Assembly: GCA_029541985.1 (NCBI GenBank)
Contig: CP095414.1
Location: 2,577,001 to 2,641,000 of the forward strand
Source of the DNA: Bacteroidales bacterium F22
Lineage (GTDB): Bacteria; Bacteroidota; Bacteroidia; Bacteroidales; Bacteroidaceae
DNA: 64,000 nucleotides
Direction of reading: 5' to 3'
Positions 27,318 to 35,021 of this stretch are shown here, piece after piece. Both the position numbers and the translations under genes were made by a program. The notes beneath the pieces are model-generated. The model was not told the origin of the DNA, did not search any database, and saw only the letters and a list, made by a program, of their open reading frames with translations. The stretch's first letter is position 1. Every line of letters starts with the position of its first letter.

Positions 27318-28016
27318 ATGGACCAAACTTTAAAAGTATTATTGTGTGAGGATGACGAGAATCTAGGTATGTTACTTAGAGAATATCTCGAAGCAAAAGG
27401 TTATGATACCGAACTCTGTGTAGATGGAGAAGAGGGTTTCAAATCTTTCATGCAGGTGAAATATGATATCTGTGTATTGGATGTCATGATGCCTAAAAAA
27501 GATGGTTTCACTCTAGCAAGTGAAATCCGTTCAGTAAATGCTGATGTGCCAATCATTTTCTTGACTGCTAAAACATTGAAAGATGATATCTTAGAAGGTT
27601 TCAAGATTGGGGCAGATGATTATATTACAAAACCATTCTCAATGGAAGAATTGACTTTCCGTATGGAAGCTATTCTACGTAGAGTACGTGGTAAAAAAAC
27701 CAAAGAGAATACAATCTATCATCTAGGTGGATTCACTTTTGATACTCAAAAACAATTGTTGACTATCAATGATGAAGTAACTAAGTTGACAACTAAAGAG
27801 AGCGAATTGCTTAATTTACTTTGTTCTCATGCAAATGAGATTCTTCAACGTGACTTCGCTTTGAAGACTATCTGGATTGATGATAATTATTTCAATGCAC
27901 GAAGCATGGATGTATATATCACTAAGCTACGTAAACATTTACGTCCTGATTCTTCTGTAGAGATTATTAATATCCACGGAAAAGGATATAAATTGATTAC
28001 TCCACTTGACGAATAG
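27318..28016 (+). CDS. rprY: Response regulator RprY, OmpR family
   Basis: 232 residues. The receiver domain (5-118) carries the acidic pocket E11-D12-D13 and the phosphoacceptor Asp55 in CVLDVMMP, with FLTAK and YITKPF. A winged-helix DNA-binding domain (about 135-230) contains TTKESELLNLL and ARSMDVYITKLRKHL ... INIHGKGYKLI. It would be phosphorylated by RprX, whose gene ends two bases upstream. In Bacteroides it is reported to be an essential or near-essential regulator of stress and metabolism genes (recalled). Two strong terminators follow. Confidence 0.93.
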   Translation: MDQTLKVLLCEDDENLGMLLREYLEAKGYDTELCVDGEEGFKSFMQVKYDICVLDVMMPKKDGFTLASEIRSVNADVPIIFLTAKTLKDDILEGFKIGADDYITKPFSMEELTFRMEAILRRVRGKKTKENTIYHLGGFTFDTQKQLLTINDEVTKLTTKESELLNLLCSHANEILQRDFALKTIWIDDNYFNARSMDVYITKLRKHLRPDSSVEIINIHGKGYKLITPLDE

Positions 28017-28026
28017 TCATTTAATA

Positions 28027-28067
28027 ATTGAGATTTCTATTTTCTAATAGAAATCTCAATAAAAAAA
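28027..28067 (+). terminator. First terminator after rprY
   Basis: ATTGAGATTTCTATT and AATAGAAATCTCAAT are perfectly complementary over a four-base loop, but are followed by A-residues, so its end lies against the next hairpin. Confidence 0.7.
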
Positions 28068-28103
28068 TCCCCCACTAACATATCGTTAGTGGGGGATTTT
28101 TTT
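28061..28103. terminator. Second, bidirectional terminator between rprY and the small membrane protein gene
   Basis: A-rich start, ATCCCCCACTAAC, short loop, GTTAGTGGGGGAT and a run of T. T-tracts occur on both strands, so it also ends the minus-strand gene at 28136. Confidence 0.92.
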
Positions 28104-28135
28104 ATTCTTTGGATGTTATCCGCAAAGCCAATAGA

Positions 28136-28312
28136 CTAATCAGCAATATGTTTGTTGATTATAATGTAAGCCAACATACCTACGATGATTGTAGCCAAGC
28201 TGGTGCCTAGTATCATGTTGTTATTGACATTCCCTGTTGCTCCGCAATAAATTAAGACTGCAGTTCCTATAAGGATAAGGATGATTCCGATGTTTTTTAG
28301 TAAGCCTTTCAT
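28136..28312 (-). CDS. Small inner-membrane protein, 58 residues
   Basis: An ATG at 28312 opens a 58-codon frame that ends just before the bidirectional terminator. The peptide begins MKGLLKNIGIILILIGTAVLIYCG and ends with MLAYIIINKHIAD. It has two hydrophobic helices (about 8-24 and 33-53) joined by a polar turn GATGNVNNN, with a basic N-terminus, the layout of a two-helix membrane protein. Spacing from its terminator, the initiator codon and a near-consensus TTAATTTG 37 bases upstream on the minus strand support it as real. I recall similar unnamed proteins in Bacteroides but no function. Confidence 0.8.
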   Translation of the reverse strand: MKGLLKNIGIILILIGTAVLIYCGATGNVNNNMILGTSLATIIVGMLAYIIINKHIAD

Positions 28313-28404
28313 AATGGTTCTATTATTTCGATTAATTTATTCTATCTACAAATTAAAGCATTATTCCTCAATAGACGAAATAATTTTCTCTAAAATAACT
28401 TTTC

Positions 28405-28851
28405 TTAGGTCAGATTTTTGAAAATAACTCTCAAAGTCTCCTGCGCAAGTTCCATAACATCGTCATCCAAGCCATCTAAAGCTTCTAAAAGAGTCTGTCT
28501 GGTCACATCTCTTACCTTCGGTTCCAATACTTTTCCCTTATCGGTCAGGTAGATATGATTGGCTCGTTTGTCATCTTTACTTGCTATTCTGATGACTAAC
28601 CCTTTTTTTTCTAATTGATTAATTAGACGCGACATGCTTGGTTTGTCGCGAAAGGTATCTTTGCACAATGAAATCTGAGTGACACCATCATGTTCCCATA
28701 AAAAGAGGAGAACGGTCCACTGTTCAGGTGTAATGGCGAGTTCTGCCTTCTTGAAATTTAATGCCATCCTTTTGTTGATGGCTGAGGATACTCTACCATT
28801 GAGAATGGCAAAGACCAAATGAATATCAGGGTCAAATCTAGGGTTAATCAT
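28405..28851 (-). CDS. MarR-family transcriptional regulator
   Basis: 148 residues from the ATG at 28851. A longer reading frame starts upstream at 28974, but the -7 element at 28889-28896 lies inside that extension, so the shorter start is chosen. Helix-turn-helix core: LAITPEQWTVLLFLWEHDGVTQISLCKDTFRDKPSMSRLINQLEKKGLVIRIASKDDKRANHIYLTDKG, the winged-HTH of MarR, with DKR in the wing. Dimerising helices lie at both ends. Its targets are not visible; it sits beside the ribosomal operon with a divergent promoter. Confidence 0.9.
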   Translation of the reverse strand: MINPRFDPDIHLVFAILNGRVSSAINKRMALNFKKAELAITPEQWTVLLFLWEHDGVTQISLCKDTFRDKPSMSRLINQLEKKGLVIRIASKDDKRANHIYLTDKGKVLEPKVRDVTRQTLLEALDGLDDDVMELAQETLRVIFKNLT

Positions 28852-28888
28852 GGGAATTGATTCAATAATTATACGTTTGTTGCGAATA

Positions 28889-28896
28889 CAAATATA
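28889..28896 (-). promoter_or_regulatory. -7 promoter element of the MarR-family gene
   Basis: CAAATATA reads TATATTTG on the minus strand, a full match; the leader would be about 30 bases. Confidence 0.6.
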
Positions 28897-28979
28897 TAAA
28901 TAATTAAAATAGACACCATCCTTTTTGAGATAAAATACGCATATGGCTTTCGAAAAATAAAAAAAGTCATTCAAGAATA

Positions 28980-29009
28980 TTGTTAAGACAGAAAATACTC
29001 GTATATTTG
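28980..29009 (+). promoter_or_regulatory. Promoter of the rpsF-rpsR-rplI operon
   Basis: TTG at 28980-28982, a 19-base spacer and TATATTTG at 29002-29009 form the best -33/-7 promoter in the window. Transcription would start near 29016, leaving a leader of about 60 bases in which S6:S18 autoregulation could act; I cannot identify a fold by eye. Confidence 0.75.
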
Positions 29010-29076
29010 CACCCGCTAATGGTTTTGTTGTAACGACAATCTTTTGGCAAATATTTTTAATTAAACAATTTATAGT

Positions 29077-29418
29077 ATGAACAATTACGAGACCGTTTTC
29101 ATTTTGACTCCCGTTTTGTCTGATATTCAGATGAAGGAAGCGGTAGAGAAGTTCTCTAACATCATCACAAAAGAAGGTGGAGAGATCGTGAATGTTGAAA
29201 ACTGGGGACTTAAGAAATTGGCTTATCCAATTCAGAAAAAGTCTACTGGATTTTACAACATGATTGAATTTAATGCAGATCCTACAACTATCGAGAAACT
29301 AGAACTTATGTTTCGTCGTGACGAACGTGTGATTCGTTTCTTGACAGTTAAGCAAGAGAAGTATGCAGCAGAGTACGCTGCTAAGCGTCGTGGTAACCAA
29401 ACAAAAAAGGAGGACTAA
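29077..29418 (+). CDS. rpsF: Small ribosomal subunit protein bS6
   Basis: 113 residues. The start [15 protein letters not shown] and the later [23 protein letters not shown] and [13 protein letters not shown] are conserved S6 segments. S6 binds the central domain of 16S rRNA together with S18. It is first in the operon rpsF-rpsR-rplI, with three bases between rpsF and rpsR. Confidence 0.98.
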   Translation: MNNYETVFILTPVLSDIQMKEAVEKFSNIITKEGGEIVNVENWGLKKLAYPIQKKSTGFYNMIEFNADPTTIEKLELMFRRDERVIRFLTVKQEKYAAEYAAKRRGNQTKKED

Positions 29419-29421
29419 GAA

Positions 29422-29691
29422 ATGGCAAATCAACAATCAGAGATTAGATACTTGACAGCTCCTACAATTGATGTTAAGAAGAAAAAATATTGCCGTTTTA
29501 AAAAGAATGGTATTAAGTACATCGACTACAAAGATGCAGAGTTTTTGAAGAAATTCCTAAACGAACAAGGTAAGATACTTCCTCGTCGTATTACAGGTAC
29601 TTCTTTGAAATTCCAACGTCGTGTAGCGAAAGCAGTGAAGAGAGCTCGTCATTTGGCGTTGCTTCCATTTGTTACTGATTTGATGAAATAA
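29422..29691 (+). CDS. rpsR: Small ribosomal subunit protein bS18
   Basis: 89 residues. [64 protein letters not shown] contains the S18 signature, including the single Cys-Arg near the N-terminus and the LPRRITGTS rRNA-binding segment. It is the binding partner of S6, whose gene is immediately upstream. Confidence 0.98.
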   Translation: MANQQSEIRYLTAPTIDVKKKKYCRFKKNGIKYIDYKDAEFLKKFLNEQGKILPRRITGTSLKFQRRVAKAVKRARHLALLPFVTDLMK

Positions 29692-29705
29692 TAAGGAGGG
29701 CAGAC

Positions 29706-30227
29706 ATGGAAATTATATTAAAAGAAGATATCCTAAGTTTAGGATTTAAAAATGATCTTGTAAACGTAAAGAATGGTTATGGTCGTAACTTCCTAATCCC
29801 AACAGGTAAGGCAGTTATTGCTTCTCCTGCTGCGAAGAAGATGCTTGCCGAAGATAATCGTCAACGTGCTCACAAATTAGAGAAGATTTTGAATGATGCT
29901 CAAGCTCAAGCAACTGCTTTGGATGGTGTATCATTGGTTATCGAAACTAAGGTTAGTAGCACTGGAACTATTTTTGGTTCTGTAGGTTCTGTTCAAATCG
30001 CTGAAGCACTTGCTGCTAAGGGTTTTGAAGTAGATCGCAAGAAACTAGTAGTTAAAGACAGTGTGAAAGAGGTAGGTAACTACAAAGCTATCTTACGTCT
30101 ACATAAAGAGGTATCTGTAGAGATTCCTTTTGCAGTCGTTTCTGAAGATGGTTCTTATACAGCTCCAGTTGTAGAAGAAACAGTTGCTGAAGTAGAAGAA
30201 ACTCCAGCTGAAGATGCTGAAGCTTAA
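29706..30227 (+). CDS. rplI: Large ribosomal subunit protein bL9
   Basis: 173 residues. The N-terminal domain MEIILKEDILSLGFKNDLVNVKNGYGRNFLIPTGKAV is the L9 signature, followed by the long central helix and the C-terminal domain with GTIFGSVGS. An extra acidic tail of about 25 residues (VVEETVAEVEETPAEDAEA) extends beyond the usual 148-150 residues. It binds 23S rRNA at the L1 stalk base. Last gene of the operon, 14 bases after rpsR, preceded by a good AAGGAGGG-like ribosome site. Confidence 0.98.
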   Translation: MEIILKEDILSLGFKNDLVNVKNGYGRNFLIPTGKAVIASPAAKKMLAEDNRQRAHKLEKILNDAQAQATALDGVSLVIETKVSSTGTIFGSVGSVQIAEALAAKGFEVDRKKLVVKDSVKEVGNYKAILRLHKEVSVEIPFAVVSEDGSYTAPVVEETVAEVEETPAEDAEA

Positions 30228-30276
30228 TGACTAACTCGTAAGAGATATAGCAGCAATAGCTGATATAGATATAAAG

Positions 30277-30312
30277 AAGAGCCTATCAAATTGATTTTGA
30301 TAGGCTCTTTTT
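30277..30312 (+). terminator. Terminator of the rpsF-rpsR-rplI operon
   Basis: AAGAGCCTATCAAA, loop TTGA, TTTTGATAGGCTCTT and a T-tract; a strong Rho-independent terminator. Confidence 0.92.
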
Positions 30313-30362
30313 ACATCTTTTTGTAGCTATAACTTCTGTTTATTGTTTCTGTTCTATATAAA

Positions 30363-30399
30363 AAAAAGGTCGCTCTCTAATCTAGAGAGTGACCTTTTT
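30363..30399. terminator. Terminator of the FadL-like gene (bidirectional)
   Basis: AAAAAGGTCGCTCTCT and AGAGAGTGACCTTTTT pair with one G-U around a five-base loop, with A and T runs outside. It lies 20 bases past the minus-strand stop at 30419. Confidence 0.88.
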
Positions 30400-30418
30400 G
30401 GATGTTTGTATGTGTCGG

Positions 30419-32011
30419 TTAAAAACGCATACCTAGCGTTATGGTAAATTTGTTGTAATCATGCTTCAAAGGAGTAGCAGCTACTGCACTTTCTCCACTT
30501 TCGGTAGCTCCACCATCAAAGGCATAGAAGTCACCTCTATAATGGCTCAATTGATAAGCAAAATCAACGTAGTATCCTTGGCGACTACGTAAACTAAGTC
30601 CGGCGCTATAATTGTGTATTCCTGTGACATTCTCGTAATCGGTATCTGTATGGATGCTATTCTCTGGAAGATTCAAAAAGGAATCATTTGTCATTGCAGT
30701 TGATTGATAATTCCAACCTGCACGGATTGCCAATTCTGGAAGTAGACGAAGTTCTGCTCCTATCTTATAGGTATCGCTGGCACCAAGAGATTCATCAATA
30801 TTGCTATTTTCAAATTTCATCTTACCACCATTCTTGTAACTATAACTAGCACTTCCATAATCAGTACGTTCATATTCTGCTCCGATGGCAAGCATCTTAG
30901 CAAATGTATATCCTACACTTAGATTGTAACGCCAAGGGGATACGTATGAAAATTTTGTTTCTGCATCTCCTATGGTTTCGTATGAGTCGAAAGAAAATCG
31001 TTCATTATTGCTTATGGTGCCGCTGTTATCTAAATCGACACTACTTTCTACTCTAGAAGAATTGTACATCGTTGCTGACATATACATCGGTGTATGGATA
31101 AAAGCACCAAATCGAAGTGGTGAATTTTCAATAGGTCTTAGTATAGCACCTAACTTGAAATCTACTCCTGTGCCTTCCGTTCTAGACCAACTCTCCAACG
31201 AATAGGAAGAGACATCTCCATCATAGACTTCGCTATAGATTGAATTCTTCTTATAGTCTAAGCTATATATTCCGACAGAAGCTCCTAAGTAGAGCATGTC
31301 ATATATATTTGCTGATATGTTCAAATCAAATTCATCCATACTACCACTTTCCTTACTCCAGAAGTCTCCATTAGCTCGCACATTTTGATTTGTACTAGCA
31401 TCATATCCCATCAACGAATTGTATTGTCCTGGGGTATTCATGTCTGGTTCAATCATATTACCTTCCCAGCCCATGACACCTAACCATGGTACATCATTGT
31501 TATATAGCGGTTCATACGTATTGGAACTGATAAAATTATCTTTCGATAATCCTTGTGACAATCTAGCCATCTGGTCTGTTTGTGACCCATTATATGTACC
31601 CGCAGTACTGAATTCGGAATCGAAATCTTTTACCTTACGATAATTGAATCCAAAATTTAAAAAGCGTAAGGCGCCTATGTTGCTGTATTTGTTTGTGATA
31701 ACCACTCCGAAGTTGTCAAATGAACCCATAAACTTGTTGGTCGAGTTTACTCCATCTGAAATGGAATTGTTGCCAAAGCCAAAGGATATATTAGCATCAT
31801 TACTACGAAAGATACCAGTTCCAGCGGGGTTTGTGGTCATGGTGGTTACATCTCCACCTAAAGCACTCATCGCACCTCCCATACTGATATATCGGGCTGT
31901 CCCATTATTGTCATTAAGGGAGAATTTGTTCATCTCATAGATATTCTGTGCGCTCAGAGTTGCTATGCTGCAAAGTGATGCTGCAAAAAGGGTCATTGTT
32001 AATCTTTTCAT
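30419..32011 (-). CDS. FadL/OmpP1-type outer membrane transport protein
   Basis: 530 residues with a signal peptide (1-21, ending TLSAQ). The mature N-terminus NIYEMNKFSLNDNNGTARYISMGGAMSALGGDVTTMTTNPAGTGIF is the hatch region typical of FadL/OmpP1/TodX barrels, whose NPA motif is conserved. The rest is barrel strands ending in a terminal aromatic (GMRF). In Bacteroidetes such proteins are often labelled 'hemin receptor', but hydrophobic-compound uptake is the family role; the substrate is unknown. It follows the Gly/Tyr/Ser-rich protein gene by about 50 bases and may share its transcript. Confidence 0.88.
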   Translation of the reverse strand: MKRLTMTLFAASLCSIATLSAQNIYEMNKFSLNDNNGTARYISMGGAMSALGGDVTTMTTNPAGTGIFRSNDANISFGFGNNSISDGVNSTNKFMGSFDNFGVVITNKYSNIGALRFLNFGFNYRKVKDFDSEFSTAGTYNGSQTDQMARLSQGLSKDNFISSNTYEPLYNNDVPWLGVMGWEGNMIEPDMNTPGQYNSLMGYDASTNQNVRANGDFWSKESGSMDEFDLNISANIYDMLYLGASVGIYSLDYKKNSIYSEVYDGDVSSYSLESWSRTEGTGVDFKLGAILRPIENSPLRFGAFIHTPMYMSATMYNSSRVESSVDLDNSGTISNNERFSFDSYETIGDAETKFSYVSPWRYNLSVGYTFAKMLAIGAEYERTDYGSASYSYKNGGKMKFENSNIDESLGASDTYKIGAELRLLPELAIRAGWNYQSTAMTNDSFLNLPENSIHTDTDYENVTGIHNYSAGLSLRSRQGYYVDFAYQLSHYRGDFYAFDGGATESGESAVAATPLKHDYNKFTITLGMRF

Positions 32012-32061
32012 ATCTTAGTATTTTAATATTCTAGAATTTATTCTTTGCTTCTCTGTCCAAA

Positions 32062-33621
32062 TTATTTACGACGACTGCTATTGCTTCTGCTGCTTGTACT
32101 TCTACTGCTGCTGCCTGAACTTCTGCTACTGCTACTACTAGGAGTATAGGTTGATGTGCTGCGAGTAATTGTACTGCGCGTCTTGGTCGTTCTTGTAGGA
32201 GTGTAACTACGTCTTGTAGTAGAAGTACTAGGGGAGGTAGTATAACTTCTGGTTCGGCTTGAACTTCTAGTATAACTAGGGGTAGTAGAACGAGTACTGC
32301 TCGGTCTAGTATAACTACGACGTGAGGTACTTGACTTGTTTACACTCCTAGTGATAGGACTATAGCTGCGGGTAGAACGTGAAGATGAATTGTAACTTCT
32401 ACTTGTAGTAGGGCTGTAGCTACGTGTAGTAGAGACTCCACTTCTTGTATTTCTTGAGGTTCCTACACTTCTGGTAGATGTGTTGCTCTTGGAACGACTA
32501 TTATAATAAGAAGGCGCAGTTCTAGAAGAAACGACTCGTCCTATAGAAGTTCTAGAGGTAGAGGTTCCTCGTCTTGATGAAGAACTTGAGTTTCCAGGGT
32601 AATAAGTGGATCTACTAGTACTTGTCCCTCGTCTTGAAGATACACTTCTTGAGGTGGTTGCGTTTTGTCTTGAGCTAGCACTACTTCTGGTAGATGTACT
32701 ACCTGTTGCATAACTACCTCGTCTGCTGCTTGTTCTACTTGTAGATGAGACGCGGGTAGTCGTAGTTGTAGATACTACATTGCTTCTAGATGAACTGCCG
32801 CGTCTAGATGAACCAGTTCCATAACTCTTTCTATTATTTACATAATGTCTTGAACTATACATCGGATGTCCACTGCGACTGGTGCGGTAATAAGGTCTAT
32901 GGTATCCACCATAATAGGCACCACCAAATCCACCATAATATCCGCCATAATAACTACCGTAGTATCCACCTCCATAATATCCGCCATAATAGCTAAATCT
33001 ATCCCATGGGCTAAAGAATGGATCGTAATATCCACCGTAATATGGTCGGTACCCATAATTATTAAATCCGAATCCCCAAGAGAATCCACCATGACGATAG
33101 ATACCACTGCTGACACTGACACCCATTAGAGGAGTGCTGTATACAAAATCACTGCCGGTATATCTCCAATTCCAATACATTGTATTGCTGCTGGTAGGGA
33201 ATACGTAAGCATACATGCCAGTTACATATATATTCCAGTCAAAAGAACTTTGTCCATGGACGAAATCCCAATAATAAGGACTTGATACACTGACACGATA
33301 CATGGCTGCATTGTTTTGTATCTTGCGCATGCAATATTCGAAATCGTCTTGACTTCCTTCAAATCCATCAATCCATTCTCCATCTAAATTATAGTTGTAA
33401 TCTGAATCTAATGAATATTCATAGCTGTAGGTGCTTGGACGCTCTACAGTGATAGGCTCATTGCTCTCAATGACAACTTGGCTACCTTTCGGTACATATA
33501 CATTCGTTGTCTTCTCCTGTGAAGGAGTATAGTAGAGATCATCTTCGAAGCTCTGTCCCATGACATTCAGTGGGATGAGCACTGCTGCTAAAAGGGTTGT
33601 TAATGCTATTCGTTTCATCAT
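32062..33621 (-). CDS. Secreted Gly/Tyr-rich and Ser/Arg/Thr-rich low-complexity protein
   Basis: 519 residues from the ATG at 33621 (MMKRIALTTLLAAVLIPLNVMGQS is a clear signal peptide); another in-frame ATG at 33642 is less likely. Three zones follow. Residues ~20-185 look ordered (YWDFVHGQSSFDWNIYVTG ... SDFVYSTPLMGVSVSSG). About 185-245 is a Tyr/Gly-rich repeat (units such as YYGGYYGG). From about 265 to the end there is a ~250-residue tail made almost wholly of Ser, Arg, Thr and Tyr (TSRS, SSRRG and RSYT units). No lipobox or membrane anchor. I do not recognise the family. The tail is strongly basic and probably unstructured; roles in surface adhesion or cell-wall contact are guesses. Confidence 0.75.
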   Translation of the reverse strand: MMKRIALTTLLAAVLIPLNVMGQSFEDDLYYTPSQEKTTNVYVPKGSQVVIESNEPITVERPSTYSYEYSLDSDYNYNLDGEWIDGFEGSQDDFEYCMRKIQNNAAMYRVSVSSPYYWDFVHGQSSFDWNIYVTGMYAYVFPTSSNTMYWNWRYTGSDFVYSTPLMGVSVSSGIYRHGGFSWGFGFNNYGYRPYYGGYYDPFFSPWDRFSYYGGYYGGGYYGSYYGGYYGGFGGAYYGGYHRPYYRTSRSGHPMYSSRHYVNNRKSYGTGSSRRGSSSRSNVVSTTTTTRVSSTSRTSSRRGSYATGSTSTRSSASSRQNATTSRSVSSRRGTSTSRSTYYPGNSSSSSRRGTSTSRTSIGRVVSSRTAPSYYNSRSKSNTSTRSVGTSRNTRSGVSTTRSYSPTTSRSYNSSSRSTRSYSPITRSVNKSSTSRRSYTRPSSTRSTTPSYTRSSSRTRSYTTSPSTSTTRRSYTPTRTTKTRSTITRSTSTYTPSSSSSRSSGSSSRSTSSRSNSSRRK

Positions 33622-33659
33622 CTCGGTCTTTAAATTATACATATATTATTCTTATGCTA

Positions 33660-33667
33660 CAAATATA
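33660..33667 (-). promoter_or_regulatory. -7 promoter element of the low-complexity protein gene
   Basis: CAAATATA reads TATATTTG on the minus strand, with a predicted start near 33653 and a leader of about 32 bases to the ATG at 33621. Confidence 0.6.
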
Positions 33668-33734
33668 GTACTAGTCTAGACTTTTTGCAAGGGAATTTCC
33701 CCAATCCCTAAGGGGGATATCCCTAATCTTTCAC

Positions 33735-33742
33735 TACCTTTG
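33735..33742 (+). promoter_or_regulatory. -7 promoter element of prmA
   Basis: TACCTTTG matches TAnnTTTG, about 32 bases before the prmA ATG. GC-rich palindromes lie between it and the divergent promoter. Confidence 0.55.
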
Positions 33743-33774
33743 CCTATACTTAAGAAAATAATAAGAATGTTGTT

Positions 33775-34638
33775 ATGGAATATGATGAATTTATCTGGAC
33801 GATTGTCCCTAAAAACCAAATTGCTACAGATCTTTTGACTGATGCACTTGGAGAAGTTGGTTTCGAGAGTTTTATCGATGATGAAACTGATACGGATACT
33901 CGCCAGATTATCCATGCTTTTATTCAGAGGCACTTAGTAGATGTGACGGCTATAGATCAAGTGGTATCTGATTTTTTACTACCTGATACTCAATTGAGTT
34001 ATGTCCGAAAACAAGCTGAACAAAAAGACTGGAATGAGGAATGGGAGAAGAATTTCTTTACTCCTTTGGTGATTGGTAATCAATGTGTGGTCCATAGTAC
34101 TTTTCATAAGAATGTGCCTGCATCAGAACATGATATCGTTATCAATCCTCAAATGGCTTTTGGGACGGGACACCATGCTACGACCAGTATGATGTTACAG
34201 CATATTCTTGAACTAGACCTCCAAGGGAAGCAGTTCATTGATATGGGATGTGGAACTTCTATACTCGGCATCTTAGCTATGAAATGTGGTGCCGCTCATG
34301 GCGTTGCCATAGATATTGATACTTGGTGTGTAGACAATTCACAGGAAAACATCGCGCTCAATGAAATCACTGATATCGATGTCAAATTAGGAGATGCTTC
34401 CATTTTATGTAAAGAATCCCTCGTAGACCTATTTATGGCTAATATTAATCGCAATATCTTAGTCAATGACATGGCTAAATTTGTCCAAGTAATCCGACCA
34501 GGGGGACATCTTCTTATGAGTGGTTTCTACGAGGAAGACCAAAAAATAATCCAAGACGAAGCAAATCGACTTGGATTTAGGTTAGAATCAAAGAAAGTAC
34601 AAGATAATTGGTGCGCTTTGCACTTTATCTTGGCATAA
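33775..34638 (+). CDS. prmA: Ribosomal protein L11 methyltransferase
   Basis: 287 residues. N-terminal recognition domain (WTIVPKNQIATDLLTDALGEVGFESFID) and a Rossmann methyltransferase domain with the SAM-binding motif IDMGCGTSILGILAMKCGA (about residues 159-177) and the catalytic-region sequence MANINRNIL, the variant of NPPY-type motif found in PrmA. It trimethylates ribosomal protein L11 in the cytoplasm. Convergent with folB, whose stop is separated by a single base. Confidence 0.95.
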   Translation: MEYDEFIWTIVPKNQIATDLLTDALGEVGFESFIDDETDTDTRQIIHAFIQRHLVDVTAIDQVVSDFLLPDTQLSYVRKQAEQKDWNEEWEKNFFTPLVIGNQCVVHSTFHKNVPASEHDIVINPQMAFGTGHHATTSMMLQHILELDLQGKQFIDMGCGTSILGILAMKCGAAHGVAIDIDTWCVDNSQENIALNEITDIDVKLGDASILCKESLVDLFMANINRNILVNDMAKFVQVIRPGGHLLMSGFYEEDQKIIQDEANRLGFRLESKKVQDNWCALHFILA

Positions 34639-34639
34639 A

Positions 34640-35011
34640 TCAACCACGTGTAGATTTTATCTTTACAGATGCCCCTAAGGTATCTGCTCCCATTGGAGGA
34701 GTACACTTTATCAATTCAAGCATTATACCCTGTACTTTAGGAAAGGCAGTGTATAATGCTTTTTGTATACGCCCTGACACATGTTCCAACAGTTTGCTGG
34801 GGATACTCATTTGTTCTTTTAGAACCTCATAGACGTCAGCATAGCTAACTGTGTCTGACACATTGTCACTGTCCAAAGCTGCAGAGATGTCTATGGTAAG
34901 TTCTAAGTTGATTTTGAAATGATTGCCCACTAGTTGTTCTTGTTCACTGACACCATGATGGGCATAGAACTTAACTTCGTGAAGACAAATTATTGATTGA
35001 GCTATTTTCAT
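34640..35011 (-). CDS. folB: Dihydroneopterin aldolase
   Basis: 123 residues from the ATG at 35011; the frame continues ten codons further upstream to 35041 but would then overlap malQ, and MKIAQSIICLHEVKFYAHHGV is the typical FolB start. Key residues: FYAHHGVSEQEQLVGN with the pterin-binding Glu, and SYADVYEVLKE and VSGRIQKAL, as usual for this small tunnelling-fold enzyme. It converts dihydroneopterin to hydroxymethyl-dihydropterin plus glycolaldehyde in folate synthesis. It starts 10 bases after the malQ stop and is probably co-transcribed with it. Confidence 0.93.
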   Translation of the reverse strand: MKIAQSIICLHEVKFYAHHGVSEQEQLVGNHFKINLELTIDISAALDSDNVSDTVSYADVYEVLKEQMSIPSKLLEHVSGRIQKALYTAFPKVQGIMLELIKCTPPMGADTLGASVKIKSTRG

Positions 35012-35021
35012 TATTCTTGTT

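Noticed and set aside
28852..28974. N-terminal extension of the MarR regulator
   Set aside because: The extension contains the regulator's own -7 promoter element and gives a hydrophobic peptide unlike MarR proteins.
29016..29076. Known S6:S18 leader RNA fold upstream of rpsF
   Set aside because: The leader is present, but I could not build the characteristic fold by eye, so no RNA feature is claimed.
32808..33129. Open frames opposite the Tyr/Gly-rich region
   Set aside because: They mirror the repetitive TAT/GGT codons of the real gene on the other strand.
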